Below, in pieces: positions 17,836 through 26,330 of a DNA stretch of 64,000 bases. Origin of the DNA: Polyangiaceae bacterium (lineage in GTDB: Bacteria; Myxococcota_A; Polyangia; Polyangiales; Polyangiaceae); the NCBI GenBank assembly GCA_013361525.1, contig JABFXY010000016.1, positions 1-64,000 of the forward strand. Direction: 5' to 3'. How positions within the stretch are numbered: position 1 is the first letter of the stretch; each line of letters opens with the position of its first letter. The notes under the pieces were generated by a model that worked only from the letters and a program-made list of their open reading frames with translations, searched no databases and was not told the origin of the DNA. The translations under genes and the position numbers were made by a program.

Positions 17836-18780
17836 ATGGCCGACGTGCCGAGGCCGACCGGCGACGTGATCTCGGAGCGAGAAGAGGACGTGGTTGCCCA
17901 CGCTTCCTTGTTCCTCGAGGAGATCACGAAAAGCCTCTCCTTCGAGGAACGGTCGGCGATCGCGTCGCTGATGGAACGAGCGTGTCGCGAGGCCACCGCG
18001 ACGTGGCAAGGCGTGATTTTTCCGCCGATCCACGTCGTCGCGCGCCGCGCGCTGGACCGCCTCGGCGACACCGCCGACCCCGTTTCGGCTCTCGAGCGCA
18101 AACACCTCGTCGACCTGTTCCTCGCATGTGCGTGCGCCTCGGGAGAGCCCCGCGCCATGCGTCACGTCGAAGAACGGTTTCTCACGCAAATAGGAAGTTT
18201 CGTCCGAAAGATCGATTCCTCGCAGGGATTCGCGGACGAAGTTCGCGCAGCCGTCCGCGTGAAGCTCTTCGTCGGCGGGGACGATTTGCACCCGAAGATC
18301 GCCGAATACACCGGGGCGGGACCGCTCGAAGGTTGGCTTCGCGTCGTCGCCGTTCGGACCGCTCAAAACCTGGTTCGCGCGCGGAAGCCCGGCGGGGATC
18401 AAGCACACGATCTGCCCCTCGCGGCAGCGGCGCACGATCCCGAGCTCGCGCTCGCCCGCACGCAATACAGCGAAGCGTTCCGCACCTGTTTTGCGGAGGC
18501 CGTCGCCGCCCTGTCGAGCGAAGAGCGCACGCTCCTCAAGTTTCACTACGTCGACGGACTGACGAGCGAACAATCGGCCAAAATGTACGGTGCATCACCC
18601 GCGACCGTCCGGCGTCGACTCGCGACCGCTCGCCAAGCGCTCCTCGTCGACACGCGAAAGCGTCTCAGCGAACGGCTGAGGGTGCCGCTCGTCGATCTCG
18701 ACGCCATCCTCGGCGAGCTTCAATCTGGGCTCGATCTCAGCCTGAGCCGCATCCTGCGCGGGTCCGTGCAGGCATCGTGA
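17836..18780 (+). CDS. Sigma-70-family protein (myxobacterial kinase-associated type)
   Basis: A 314-residue regulator. The middle (about 110-200) fits a divergent region 2 (EERFLTQIGSFVRKID, then EGWLRVVAVRTAQNLVRARK). Region 4 at about 225-285 has a clear helix-turn-helix (EERTLLKFHYVDGLTSEQSAKMYGASPATVRRRLATARQAL). The long N-terminal part (1-105) is particular to this type. It is divergent from the zinc-finger kinase and overlaps the following TPR gene by one base (TGATG at 18778-18782). The three genes probably form one signalling unit. Confidence 0.75.
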   Translation: MADVPRPTGDVISEREEDVVAHASLFLEEITKSLSFEERSAIASLMERACREATATWQGVIFPPIHVVARRALDRLGDTADPVSALERKHLVDLFLACACASGEPRAMRHVEERFLTQIGSFVRKIDSSQGFADEVRAAVRVKLFVGGDDLHPKIAEYTGAGPLEGWLRVVAVRTAQNLVRARKPGGDQAHDLPLAAAAHDPELALARTQYSEAFRTCFAEAVAALSSEERTLLKFHYVDGLTSEQSAKMYGASPATVRRRLATARQALLVDTRKRLSERLRVPLVDLDAILGELQSGLDLSLSRILRGSVQAS

Positions 18781-19553
18781 TGCAACGCCTCTACCGATTC
18801 GTCGCGTACACGGCACCATGGCTCGTCGCGTTTCATTGCGCGGTCGGAGCTGCATTCGCCGGTGAGCCCGAGCGAGAAGAAGAGAAGAAACAGGCCGAGG
18901 CGCGCGCTCTGCACCAGCGCGGAGCGACGGCGTACGACCTGGGCAATTTCGACGAAGCGATCGCGGCGTTTCGGGCCGCCTACGAGCTCTCTCCCGCACC
19001 TGGGCTGCTCTTCAACCTCGCGCAGGCCTACCGCGGAAAGGGGAAGGAAGGCTGCGCCGATGCCCTCCGCACCTACAAGGCGTATCTGCGCGCGGCACCC
19101 GACGCATCGAACCGCGATGTCGCCAGCGAGCAGATCTCCGAGATGGACCGATGCGTGAAAGCCCAGGCAGAGGCGAATGCAGCGCCGCCTGCGCCCAACG
19201 AACCTCCTGCACAATCCCCGGACGCAGCGTCGACGCCTCCCACTTGGCCAGCCGTTTTGCTCGGCGTGACCGGCCTGGCGGCGCTCGGGATCGGCACTGG
19301 ATTGAACGTCTCGGCACACGCCGAGTTCGATAACCTCGAGGCACAGTGCCCCGCGCACGATTGCGATCCTGCCGACTGGGAGCCCTACCAGCTGCGGGAA
19401 AACGTGAGCTTCGGCATGTTCGGCGTCGGCGCGGCCCTCGTCGTCGGCGGCGCGATCTATTGGGTTATCACGGCTACGACGCAATCGAGCGGACCGACCA
19501 AGCCCGGGCCGGTGCGCGCATCGTTCCACCGCGGAGTGACCATTGCGTTCTAG
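18780..19553 (+). CDS. TPR membrane protein with signal sequence
   Basis: A 257-residue envelope protein. A hydrophobic N-terminus ending in AFAGE is a probable signal peptide. Residues 35-110 hold two TPR-like motifs (ATAYDLGNFDEAIAAFRAAYELSPAPGLLFNLAQAY). A Pro/Ala linker leads to two hydrophobic segments (about 160-180 and 220-240) flanking a loop with two cysteines. Proteins of this layout often follow sigma factor and kinase genes in Myxococcota; their function is unknown. Translation is coupled to the sigma factor through the overlapping TGATG. Confidence 0.75.
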   Translation: MQRLYRFVAYTAPWLVAFHCAVGAAFAGEPEREEEKKQAEARALHQRGATAYDLGNFDEAIAAFRAAYELSPAPGLLFNLAQAYRGKGKEGCADALRTYKAYLRAAPDASNRDVASEQISEMDRCVKAQAEANAAPPAPNEPPAQSPDAASTPPTWPAVLLGVTGLAALGIGTGLNVSAHAEFDNLEAQCPAHDCDPADWEPYQLRENVSFGMFGVGAALVVGGAIYWVITATTQSSGPTKPGPVRASFHRGVTIAF

Positions 19554-19570
19554 TGCTGATGACCGTGAGC

Positions 19571-19641
19571 TCGTGCCTGGATCCGCTCCGGCCCCCGCGC
19601 GGGGCGCGGCAGAGTGCGGGCCGGAGCGGATCCAGGCACGA
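19571..19641. repeat. 24-bp perfect inverted repeat with 23-nt loop
   Basis: Arms at 19571-19594 and 19618-19641 are exact reverse complements (the left arm starts TCGTGCCTGGATCC). The structure begins 17 bases after the stop codon of the TPR gene. There is no downstream T-run, so it would be a non-classical terminator. The arm length and perfect match also fit a REP- or MITE-type element. No second copy is in the window. Confidence 0.7.
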
Positions 19642-19668
19642 ATCGATGGATCTGGCCATCAGACTTCT

Positions 19669-20487
19669 TTGCTCCTGAGTACGAGCGCAGCGGCGCCCGG
19701 GATCTGGTGGCTCGCCGCGCCGGCCCTCGCGCTGGCGCTGGGCGGATGCATCGATTGGGACTCGCTCTCGACGAACTTCACCACGGGCAGCGGCGGAGGC
19801 GACCAGGGCGGATCTGCCACCGGCGGTAGCACGACGGGCGGCGGGGGCGCGTCCGGTGGCTCGGGTCCTTATTGCGCATCGCTTTCGCCGACGCCGACGC
19901 TCTGCAACGACTTCGACGATGTCGGACCGCTCGTCGATTGGAGCACCGCCATCGATCCACCGGGCGGCTCCGTCGACGTCGACGAGTCCGTCTCCAGATC
20001 GGCTCCCGCGTCGCTCCGCGCGCAGATCCCCGCCGGTGGTGACCAGTTCTTCTCGGCGACGATCACCCACGCCGCGGGCGTCACCGCATCGGAGATCGTG
20101 CTCGGGATGGATCTCCGTATCGAGCAGGGCAACGACGAGCCGACGCTCGTCGGCGCCGTGCGGTTCGCCTGGGATCCCGAGTGTGGGGTCGGCATCGAGA
20201 TCATCGACGGCGGCGCCCGCGCCGTCCACTGGGAGGACACCACGAGCACGCCGTTCTCGTTCGGTGAGCTCGGTCCCCCAGACACCTGGTCGCGCGTCGA
20301 GCTGCGCTACGTAGCGACCGCACCGTCGACCATCAGTCTCTCCATCGACGGCATCCCGGTGTACGAGAACGTCGCTGCCCCGAGCTGCGAGCCAGCCCAG
20401 CCGGATCTCGCGGTAGGCATCAACTACACGCCTCCCAACACCGGTTGGATCGTCAACATCGACAACCTCTTCTTCGACGCCCTTTGA
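19669..20487 (+). CDS. Secreted lipoprotein, lectin-like beta-sandwich candidate
   Basis: A 272-residue lipoprotein if translated from TTG 19669: the signal peptide ends LGGC (C27), followed by a Gly/Thr/Ser linker to about residue 63. The mature domain (CNDFDDVGPLVDWS, then SVSRSAPASLRAQIP, SRVELRY, ISLSIDGIPVYEN) has the strand order and wording of concanavalin/LamG-like jelly rolls found in Myxococcota lipoproteins. No catalytic residues are evident, so it may bind a glycan. No ATG or strong ribosome site fits; the start is chosen for the signal peptide and because upstream codons fall in the inverted repeat. Confidence 0.65.
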   Translation: MLLSTSAAAPGIWWLAAPALALALGGCIDWDSLSTNFTTGSGGGDQGGSATGGSTTGGGGASGGSGPYCASLSPTPTLCNDFDDVGPLVDWSTAIDPPGGSVDVDESVSRSAPASLRAQIPAGGDQFFSATITHAAGVTASEIVLGMDLRIEQGNDEPTLVGAVRFAWDPECGVGIEIIDGGARAVHWEDTTSTPFSFGELGPPDTWSRVELRYVATAPSTISLSIDGIPVYENVAAPSCEPAQPDLAVGINYTPPNTGWIVNIDNLFFDAL

Positions 20488-20555
20488 CCCGCCGCCCGGG
20501 CCGCGTCGATTTCGTGAGCGCGGCCTGAAGTCGATGTGTCTTCCGAACAGGGACC

Positions 20556-22346
20556 ATGACGAACCGACTTTTCAGGCGGCCCGCCGGGCTCGCCGTGCTC
20601 GGCTTGGCACTGCTCGGATGCGTCGGCGATCTAGGCGACGAGGACGACGACGGCGGCGGTGACGGCGCCGGAGCAGGCGGCCCGGGGAACGGCATCGACT
20701 CGTTCGCCTGCGACGCGAGCCTGATCCCCGCGTCCGTCCCGTTGCGCCGCCTCTCGAAGGTCCAATATCGGAACGCGATTCGCGACCTCGTGACCGAGCT
20801 CTTCCCCGTGGACGCCGACCTGGTCCGCGACGGTGTGGAGCCGATGTTCCAGGGGTTCCCCAACGACAAGCGGTCGGGGCCTCTCGGCGATTACGGTGCC
20901 TACACCCGCCTCGACCAGACGGTCCACCAGGAGACGGTCGACGCGACCTACACAATCGGAACGTTCGTCGGCAAAGAGGCGACGAGCACCGACGAGCGCC
21001 TCAGCGACGCAGTCGGTGATTGCGCGACGAACGGCGACGGCTCGGACGACGATGCGTGCCTCGACGACTTCATCTCTCGATTCGGTGAGCGCGCCCTCCG
21101 CCGTCCGCTCACGGACGAGGACATCGCCTTCTACCGCGATGTCGCCGGTCCCGCGCCCTTCGAGCCTGCCGATTACGCCGACGTGATTGGCATGTTGCTC
21201 ATGGCTCCCGAGCTCGTCTACTTCGTCGAGAACGGCACCGGGGACGGAGAGGTGCCCGCTGCCGCGCTCTCCGATTACGAGCTCGCATCGCGCCTCTCCT
21301 TTCATTTCTGGCAGACCATCCCCGACGCGCAATTGATGAATGCCGCCCGTACGGGGGCGCTCTCGACGCCGGAGGGCTACGACGCCGAGGTCGAGCGTCT
21401 CCTCGACGATCCGCGCACACGCGAGGCCGTCGCCACGTTCTTTTCGGAATGGCTCTACAAGGAAGACCTCGGAGAGCTCGATTCGCGCGTCGGAACACCC
21501 GTGTTCGACGCATTCGCGGGCGACTTCGTCCCCGGCCCGGATCTGCGCGAGCGGATGTTCGGCGAGCTGACCGACATGGGTGTTTACTACTCGCTCGACA
21601 GCGAGGGCACGTTCGAGAGCTTCTTCGAGAGCAATCAATCCTTCGCGCGCACCGACGACCTAGCGACGCTCTATGGGGTGCCGGTCTGGGACGGCGAGAG
21701 CGCGCCGCCAGCCTTTACGGATTCGGCGCACGCCGGCCTCATTACCCGCGCGGCGCTCGTCGCGACCGGCTCGGCGAACACGCGGCCCATCATGAAAGGC
21801 GTGTTCCTTCGCAAAGCACTGCTCTGCGACGACATTCCTCCGCCGCCCGACAACGCCGCCGGGGACCCACCCGAGCTGAGCCCTACCGCGACGACGCGCG
21901 AAGTCGTCGAGCAAATCACCCAACAAGAAGGCTCGCAATGCTCGGGCTGCCACGCGACGCGCATCAATCCGCTGGGCTTCGCGACCGAGAACTTCGACGC
22001 GCTCGGCCGCATTCGCACCGAGCAAACCCTCTTCGATTCCGAAACGGGTGAGGTCATCGGATCGAAGCCGGTCGACACCACCTCGCAGCCGAGGGTCACG
22101 AGCGACGACGGAAGCCAATCGACCGGGGCAACGGACCTGTCGCGGCTCATGGTCGACAGCGGCGTGCCGCAGGCGTGTTTCGTGCGCCAGTATTTCCGAT
22201 TCACGTTCGGCCGAGCGGAAGACGTGGTGTCCGACGGCTGCGGCCTCGCCTCGATGCACGAGCGCGTCCTTGCCGGGGATTCCCTCCGATCCGTCCTGCG
22301 CGAAGTCGCGTTCACCACGGCATTCAAAATGCGTTCGTTCGACTGA
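20556..22346 (+). CDS. DUF1592/DUF1588-family secreted cytochrome-like lipoprotein
   Basis: A 596-residue lipoprotein (LLGC, C22) followed by an acidic Gly-rich linker. The family blocks appear in order: DUF1587 (LRRLSKVQYRNAIRDL, 63-78), DUF1595/DUF1592 (FGERALRRPLTDEDIAFY; SDYELASRLSFHFW), DUF1588 with a haem motif CSGCH at 462-466 and NPLGFATENFDALGRIR after it, and DUF1585 (CFVRQYFRFTFGR). The single CxxCH suggests covalent haem c. Such proteins are almost always paired with a DUF1552 protein, as here (11-bp gap). The reaction is unknown. Confidence 0.88.
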   Translation: MTNRLFRRPAGLAVLGLALLGCVGDLGDEDDDGGGDGAGAGGPGNGIDSFACDASLIPASVPLRRLSKVQYRNAIRDLVTELFPVDADLVRDGVEPMFQGFPNDKRSGPLGDYGAYTRLDQTVHQETVDATYTIGTFVGKEATSTDERLSDAVGDCATNGDGSDDDACLDDFISRFGERALRRPLTDEDIAFYRDVAGPAPFEPADYADVIGMLLMAPELVYFVENGTGDGEVPAAALSDYELASRLSFHFWQTIPDAQLMNAARTGALSTPEGYDAEVERLLDDPRTREAVATFFSEWLYKEDLGELDSRVGTPVFDAFAGDFVPGPDLRERMFGELTDMGVYYSLDSEGTFESFFESNQSFARTDDLATLYGVPVWDGESAPPAFTDSAHAGLITRAALVATGSANTRPIMKGVFLRKALLCDDIPPPPDNAAGDPPELSPTATTREVVEQITQQEGSQCSGCHATRINPLGFATENFDALGRIRTEQTLFDSETGEVIGSKPVDTTSQPRVTSDDGSQSTGATDLSRLMVDSGVPQACFVRQYFRFTFGRAEDVVSDGCGLASMHERVLAGDSLRSVLREVAFTTAFKMRSFD

Positions 22347-22357
22347 AGGACATTGCC

Positions 22358-23878
22358 ATGCGTTCCTCCTCTCGACGTCAGTTTCTGCGTGGGGCCGCCG
22401 GATTCACGCTCGCGCTTCCCGTGCTCGACTCCCTATTGGTGGGTCGCGAGGCACGCGCTGGCTCGTTCACCACGAAGCGGTTCGTCGCGATGACCACCGC
22501 ACACGGCGCAATCTGGGGTAGCAACATGTACCCCGGCGACGGCGTGCTCTCGGACTCTACCAATTACAAGGGCCGCAACGTTCGGCGCGGCGATCTGGTC
22601 CCCGACGTCAGCGACGGAATCGCCGCGCTGTCGCCCGTCCTGACGGCGAGCTCTTCCAAGCTGACGACGGCGCTCGCATCGAAGATGAACGTGCTGCGCG
22701 GCCTCGACATCATGTTCAACATTGGCCATCACGGCGGCGGCCACCTCGGGAATTTTGCGTCCACCGACGAGAACGTCTCCTTCGACCAGAGGCCGACCAT
22801 CGACCAAGTCATGGCTTGGTCGCCGTCGTTCTATCCGAACCTCGGCAGCATCCTCGTTCGATCGATGAACATCGGCACCGGCGTCTTCTCGTATCTCGGG
22901 GAATACGACATCTCGTATGGGTACTCAAACCCGCAAGATCAGAGCGGCAGCGTCGAGAGCTTGGCGCTCGAGCACAACTCGATGTCCCTCTTCGAGAAGA
23001 TCTTCGTCCCGCCGGACGAGCAGGGCATGCCCGAACGGCCGCTCATCGTCGACCGCGTCCTCGAGGACTACAAGCGCCTCCGCAATGGGAATCGCCGCCT
23101 CTCGTCCTCTGATCGCCAGCGCCTCGACGACCATATCGCGCGCCTCGACGAGCTCGAGCGAAAGCTGAACGTCACGGCATCCTGTGGTGATGTCGCGCCC
23201 CCGTCGCAGGACACGTCCGACGTCTACGACTCGGAGGGGTATTTTCTCGACTACGACAAACACGCCCAATATTGGTCGCTCTTCAACGACGTCATCGTCG
23301 CCGCGTTCGCCTGCGACACCTCACGCATCGCCACGATGGAAGCATTGGAGCAATTCTCCAGTTTCGCCGGCGATTGGCACAACGACATCGCCCACCAAGC
23401 GAATCTTCCGGACGGCGAGGCGCAGGGGACGCTGTGGATCGCGCAGCAGCGCTTCTTCGAGGGGGTTTTCCTCGATCTGGCGACCAAGCTCGACGCCGTG
23501 CAGGAGGCAGACGGCACCACGCTCCTCGACAACACCCTCGTCCAATGGACGCAGGAATCCGGCCCGATCGCGCACTCCTCGATTTCTCACCCCGTCGTGA
23601 CGGCCGGCGGCGCCGGCGGCGCCATCAAGACCGGCAACTACATCGATTACCAGAATCACAACCAGGCCATCGACTCCGACATCCCTCCGGAAGAAGTCGT
23701 TTACGCCGGACTACCCTACAATCAGTGGCTGTCGAACGTGCTGCAGGTCATGGGCGTGCCTACGAGCGAGTTCGACCCCGGCGATGACGGTGGCTATGGC
23801 GACGCCTATACTGACTCATCGGACCTCTATTCGAGCACCGTTCGACAGAACATGAACGAGAAGCTGCCCTACCTGTAA
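22358..23878 (+). CDS. DUF1552 protein with Tat signal
   Basis: A 506-residue exported protein. The N-terminus has a twin-arginine motif SRRQFLRG followed by a hydrophobic stretch, so it is folded, possibly with a cofactor, before export. The rest matches the DUF1552 family (sulfatase-like/DUF1501-related): GLDIMFNIGHHGGGHLGN, RPTIDQVMA, LDDHIARLDELERKL, NTLVQWTQESGPIAHSS. The ATG at 22358 has AAGGA 7 bases upstream (22346-22350), overlapping the stop of the DUF1592 gene, so both are co-translated. A joint secreted redox or hydrolytic function is likely but unproved. Confidence 0.88.
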   Translation: MRSSSRRQFLRGAAGFTLALPVLDSLLVGREARAGSFTTKRFVAMTTAHGAIWGSNMYPGDGVLSDSTNYKGRNVRRGDLVPDVSDGIAALSPVLTASSSKLTTALASKMNVLRGLDIMFNIGHHGGGHLGNFASTDENVSFDQRPTIDQVMAWSPSFYPNLGSILVRSMNIGTGVFSYLGEYDISYGYSNPQDQSGSVESLALEHNSMSLFEKIFVPPDEQGMPERPLIVDRVLEDYKRLRNGNRRLSSSDRQRLDDHIARLDELERKLNVTASCGDVAPPSQDTSDVYDSEGYFLDYDKHAQYWSLFNDVIVAAFACDTSRIATMEALEQFSSFAGDWHNDIAHQANLPDGEAQGTLWIAQQRFFEGVFLDLATKLDAVQEADGTTLLDNTLVQWTQESGPIAHSSISHPVVTAGGAGGAIKTGNYIDYQNHNQAIDSDIPPEEVVYAGLPYNQWLSNVLQVMGVPTSEFDPGDDGGYGDAYTDSSDLYSSTVRQNMNEKLPYL

Positions 23879-23893
23879 TCGGTCGAGCCGAGA

Positions 23894-23926
23894 GCCGGCC
23901 GCACGCTGGATTCGCGCGCGGCCGGC
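23894..23926. terminator. Bidirectional hairpin terminator candidate
   Basis: A 9-bp perfect stem, GCCGGCCGC at 23894-23902 and GCGGCCGGC at 23918-23926, with a 15-nt loop. It lies between the converging ends of the DUF1552 gene (stop 23878) and the gene at 23930. There is no U-tract, as is common for high-GC genomes. Confidence 0.55.
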
Positions 23927-23929
23927 CAC

Positions 23930-24754
23930 TCAATCGATCCAGTCGACGCCGGCGACCGGCTCCTCGAGACGCTCGTTGTTCACGATCGTGCGCCGCCAAT
24001 CCTTGAAGACGACGGTGCGGTGATCCGGGTGAACGATCGCGCCGCGCACGTAGACACGCTCGGAGCGATCACCGTCGGGAGCCGGAATGCCGCGGACGAC
24101 GACCACCTCGTCGGCGACGTGCTGGCGACCCAAGCGACGCAGACCCATCGCGTCCGCGATGCCGGTCTTTCGCACGACCCGGATGGTCTTACGCGCGAGC
24201 TCGTCGATCCAAGCCTGCTCGTCCGACGACAGGCTCATGAAGAACCACTCGCCCTGACGGGTCACGCTCGCGCCCGCGTCGCATAGCTGGTCCACGAGCG
24301 CAGGCCGCAGCGCGGCATGCGCGTCGCGAACCGAGCCGACCGCGGACGGCAGCAACGCAATGAACAAATGCTGCTCGTCCTGACCGAGCAAAAACGTGCG
24401 CTCGTCGCTCGAGGTCCAATGCTGCACCTCGACCCGGTTACCCTTGCGACCGACGACGACCGCGCCGGCGGGCACTTCGCTCTCCCGCACCCAAGTCGTG
24501 AACGCGTTCAGCTGCTCCACGACATGGAGCACCAGCTGCCGATTGCGACCGTCGAGATCCACGACGTCGAGCCGGTTACCGAGGCCCGGGTAAATCCGAA
24601 AGCGCTCGATCTTGCCACGCCGCGGCTCGTTCGCTCGCGCGATATCCATTTGGACGATGGAGTCGGCGCGAGAGCCGAAATCGTGCCCGAACGGCACGGT
24701 GCGCAGCTCGAGGGGTAGGCGTGCGTCGTAGAAATCTTGATACAGGCGATCCAT
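23930..24754 (-). CDS. Conserved-looking hypothetical protein
   Basis: A 274-residue soluble protein without signal peptide, membrane segment or recognised domain. The N-terminal part has an acidic start (MDRLYQDFYDARLPLELR). The C-terminal half contains RTIVNNERLEEPVAGVDW and a strand-rich stretch (ERVYVRGAIVHPDHRTVVFKDW). Coding-like composition and a clean ATG support a real gene. It ends next to a hairpin and starts 39 bp after the Sel1 gene stop on the same strand, so the two may share a transcript. Confidence 0.65.
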   Translation of the reverse strand: MDRLYQDFYDARLPLELRTVPFGHDFGSRADSIVQMDIARANEPRRGKIERFRIYPGLGNRLDVVDLDGRNRQLVLHVVEQLNAFTTWVRESEVPAGAVVVGRKGNRVEVQHWTSSDERTFLLGQDEQHLFIALLPSAVGSVRDAHAALRPALVDQLCDAGASVTRQGEWFFMSLSSDEQAWIDELARKTIRVVRKTGIADAMGLRRLGRQHVADEVVVVRGIPAPDGDRSERVYVRGAIVHPDHRTVVFKDWRRTIVNNERLEEPVAGVDWID

Positions 24755-24793
24755 GACCCGTCGCGAGACGCTCAGGGGCGTGGGATTCTGACC

Positions 24794-25663
24794 TCAGAGC
24801 TTCGACGCCGACAGGCACGCCGCATCATTGCCCAACTTGCACGCCTGATCGAACCGGGCTTTTGCGAGCTTTGGATCCTTCGCGACGCCTGCCGTGCCTT
24901 CGAGGTGGACGATTCCCGCATTGCGGCAGGCGTCCCCGACGTCTTTCGCGCACGCGCTTTCGTAGAGTCGAAACGCGGCAGGAGCGTCCGCCTTCGTACC
25001 GAGGCCGTACTCCTGGATGTATCCCCAGTTGTTGCAGGACGGCGGGCTCTGCCCCGATTCGCATGCGTTGCGCGCCTGCGCGACGACGCCGGCCAGCTCC
25101 TCACAGGCCTTCTCGTCGCCTGCCGTGCAGGCCTTCGCCATGAATTCCGCTGCCTCGGCGGCATTGGTGGCTCGCGATAGACGCCCGCGGTTGAGGCAAC
25201 CGAGCGACGAACCGAGATCACACGCCTTCACATAGAGCTGACGCGCGCGCTTCTCGTCGACGGGTGTCACGCCGAATCCCGTCGCATACACCCAGCCGAG
25301 ATCGTTGCAGGCGCCCGAATGATCTCTGTCGCATGCCTTCGCCAGATGCGCCGCGGCCTCGAGCCGCTGTGGAGACGGATCCTCGAGGAGCGCCATCCCG
25401 AGCTTCGCTTCGCGCATCGTCTCCGCATCTCCTGCGTCTCCCGCGCGTGGCGTGCCGGGCTCCTGGGCGATGGCGGTCGCGTCGCCTGCGCGATCTGCGC
25501 AAGGCGCGACGGCCGGCTTCACCACCACCTCGGAGGCGCAAGGGCACGGCGCCGGAGGCGGTGCGCTCGCGCAGGAAACGCCGGTCAGGCCGATCGCGAC
25601 AAGGAGAGGTCGGGCACGCACGACGGGTCCGGACACAGGTAAGCCTCGCTCGTCGCACAACAT
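24794..25663 (-). CDS. Sel1-repeat lipoprotein-like protein
   Basis: A 289-residue exported protein. The start at 25663 gives a signal-like segment ending GLTGVSC, close to a lipobox, then a Pro/Cys-rich stretch. From about residue 90 it consists of Sel1-like (SLR) repeats, for example ACNDLGWVYATGFGV, then KRARQLYVKACDLG, and SCNNWGYIQEYGLGT followed by FRLYESACAKDVGDACRNAG. Paired cysteines in each repeat resemble the disulfide-linked Hcp proteins of Helicobacter. It probably mediates protein contacts in the periplasm. Longer starts (to 25813) would run into the divergent gene at 25692. Confidence 0.75.
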   Translation of the reverse strand: MLCDERGLPVSGPVVRARPLLVAIGLTGVSCASAPPPAPCPCASEVVVKPAVAPCADRAGDATAIAQEPGTPRAGDAGDAETMREAKLGMALLEDPSPQRLEAAAHLAKACDRDHSGACNDLGWVYATGFGVTPVDEKRARQLYVKACDLGSSLGCLNRGRLSRATNAAEAAEFMAKACTAGDEKACEELAGVVAQARNACESGQSPPSCNNWGYIQEYGLGTKADAPAAFRLYESACAKDVGDACRNAGIVHLEGTAGVAKDPKLAKARFDQACKLGNDAACLSASKL

Positions 25664-25691
25664 TCGCTCTACCCTCGCGCGAGCCGCAGAT

Positions 25692-26297
25692 ATGGCAACG
25701 TACATCGCCGCAATCGTCGAGACGGGAGGCCGCGAGGACTTCTGGGACATCGCACGCCGGCATAACGTCGAGCCGCTCGCCGGTGCCAACGTCCCGACGC
25801 GCGCCCTGATCACCTGCGGTACGACCTCCGACTTCGAGAGCTCGTTACGCCTCGCCGAAGCGCTGGCGCGTGAGCTGGATACGACGAGCGTCGGCTTCTA
25901 CGCCCAGACGAGCAGCGATTGCTACGAAGTGCGCGCCTTCGAGCGTGGCCAAAACACTCGCCGACTCGCCTATGCGCGCGACCAGGGCGGCTGGCTGCAT
26001 GTCGAGGGCACAACCCAAGCATGGGAGGCGTGTTTGTTCTTCGATGACAAAGCGTCGACCGACGCGAGCTCCGACCGCTGGCCCGATACCATTTATGACG
26101 AGCTGTCGGACGAGACGATTGCCCGGTACGAAGCTGCCAAAGCGGCGGGCGATCCGGCGAGCGTCATGGATTTTTTGCACCCGAGTATCGGGGCAATTCG
26201 TCGGATGTGTGCATTTTTCGGAGTGGATGCGGACACCCCGACTGCGCATTTGCGAAAGCCGTCGCTGTGGTCGCGATGGTTCGCGCGCTCCACGTAG
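25692..26297 (+). CDS. Hypothetical protein
   Basis: A 201-residue soluble protein with no recognised domain. The first part alternates strands and helices (TYIAAIVETGGREDFWDIARRHN, TRALITCGTTSDFESSLRLAEALAREL); the second holds short acidic helices (DTIYDELSDETIARYEAAKAAGD). It starts 28 bp from the divergent Sel1 gene and is followed after 33 bp by the DUF6882-like gene on the same strand. Function unknown. Confidence 0.65.
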   Translation: MATYIAAIVETGGREDFWDIARRHNVEPLAGANVPTRALITCGTTSDFESSLRLAEALARELDTTSVGFYAQTSSDCYEVRAFERGQNTRRLAYARDQGGWLHVEGTTQAWEACLFFDDKASTDASSDRWPDTIYDELSDETIARYEAAKAAGDPASVMDFLHPSIGAIRRMCAFFGVDADTPTAHLRKPSLWSRWFARST

Positions 26298-26330
26298 TGG
26301 CCAGGGTTGTATGCTCTCGAGCGAGGAACG

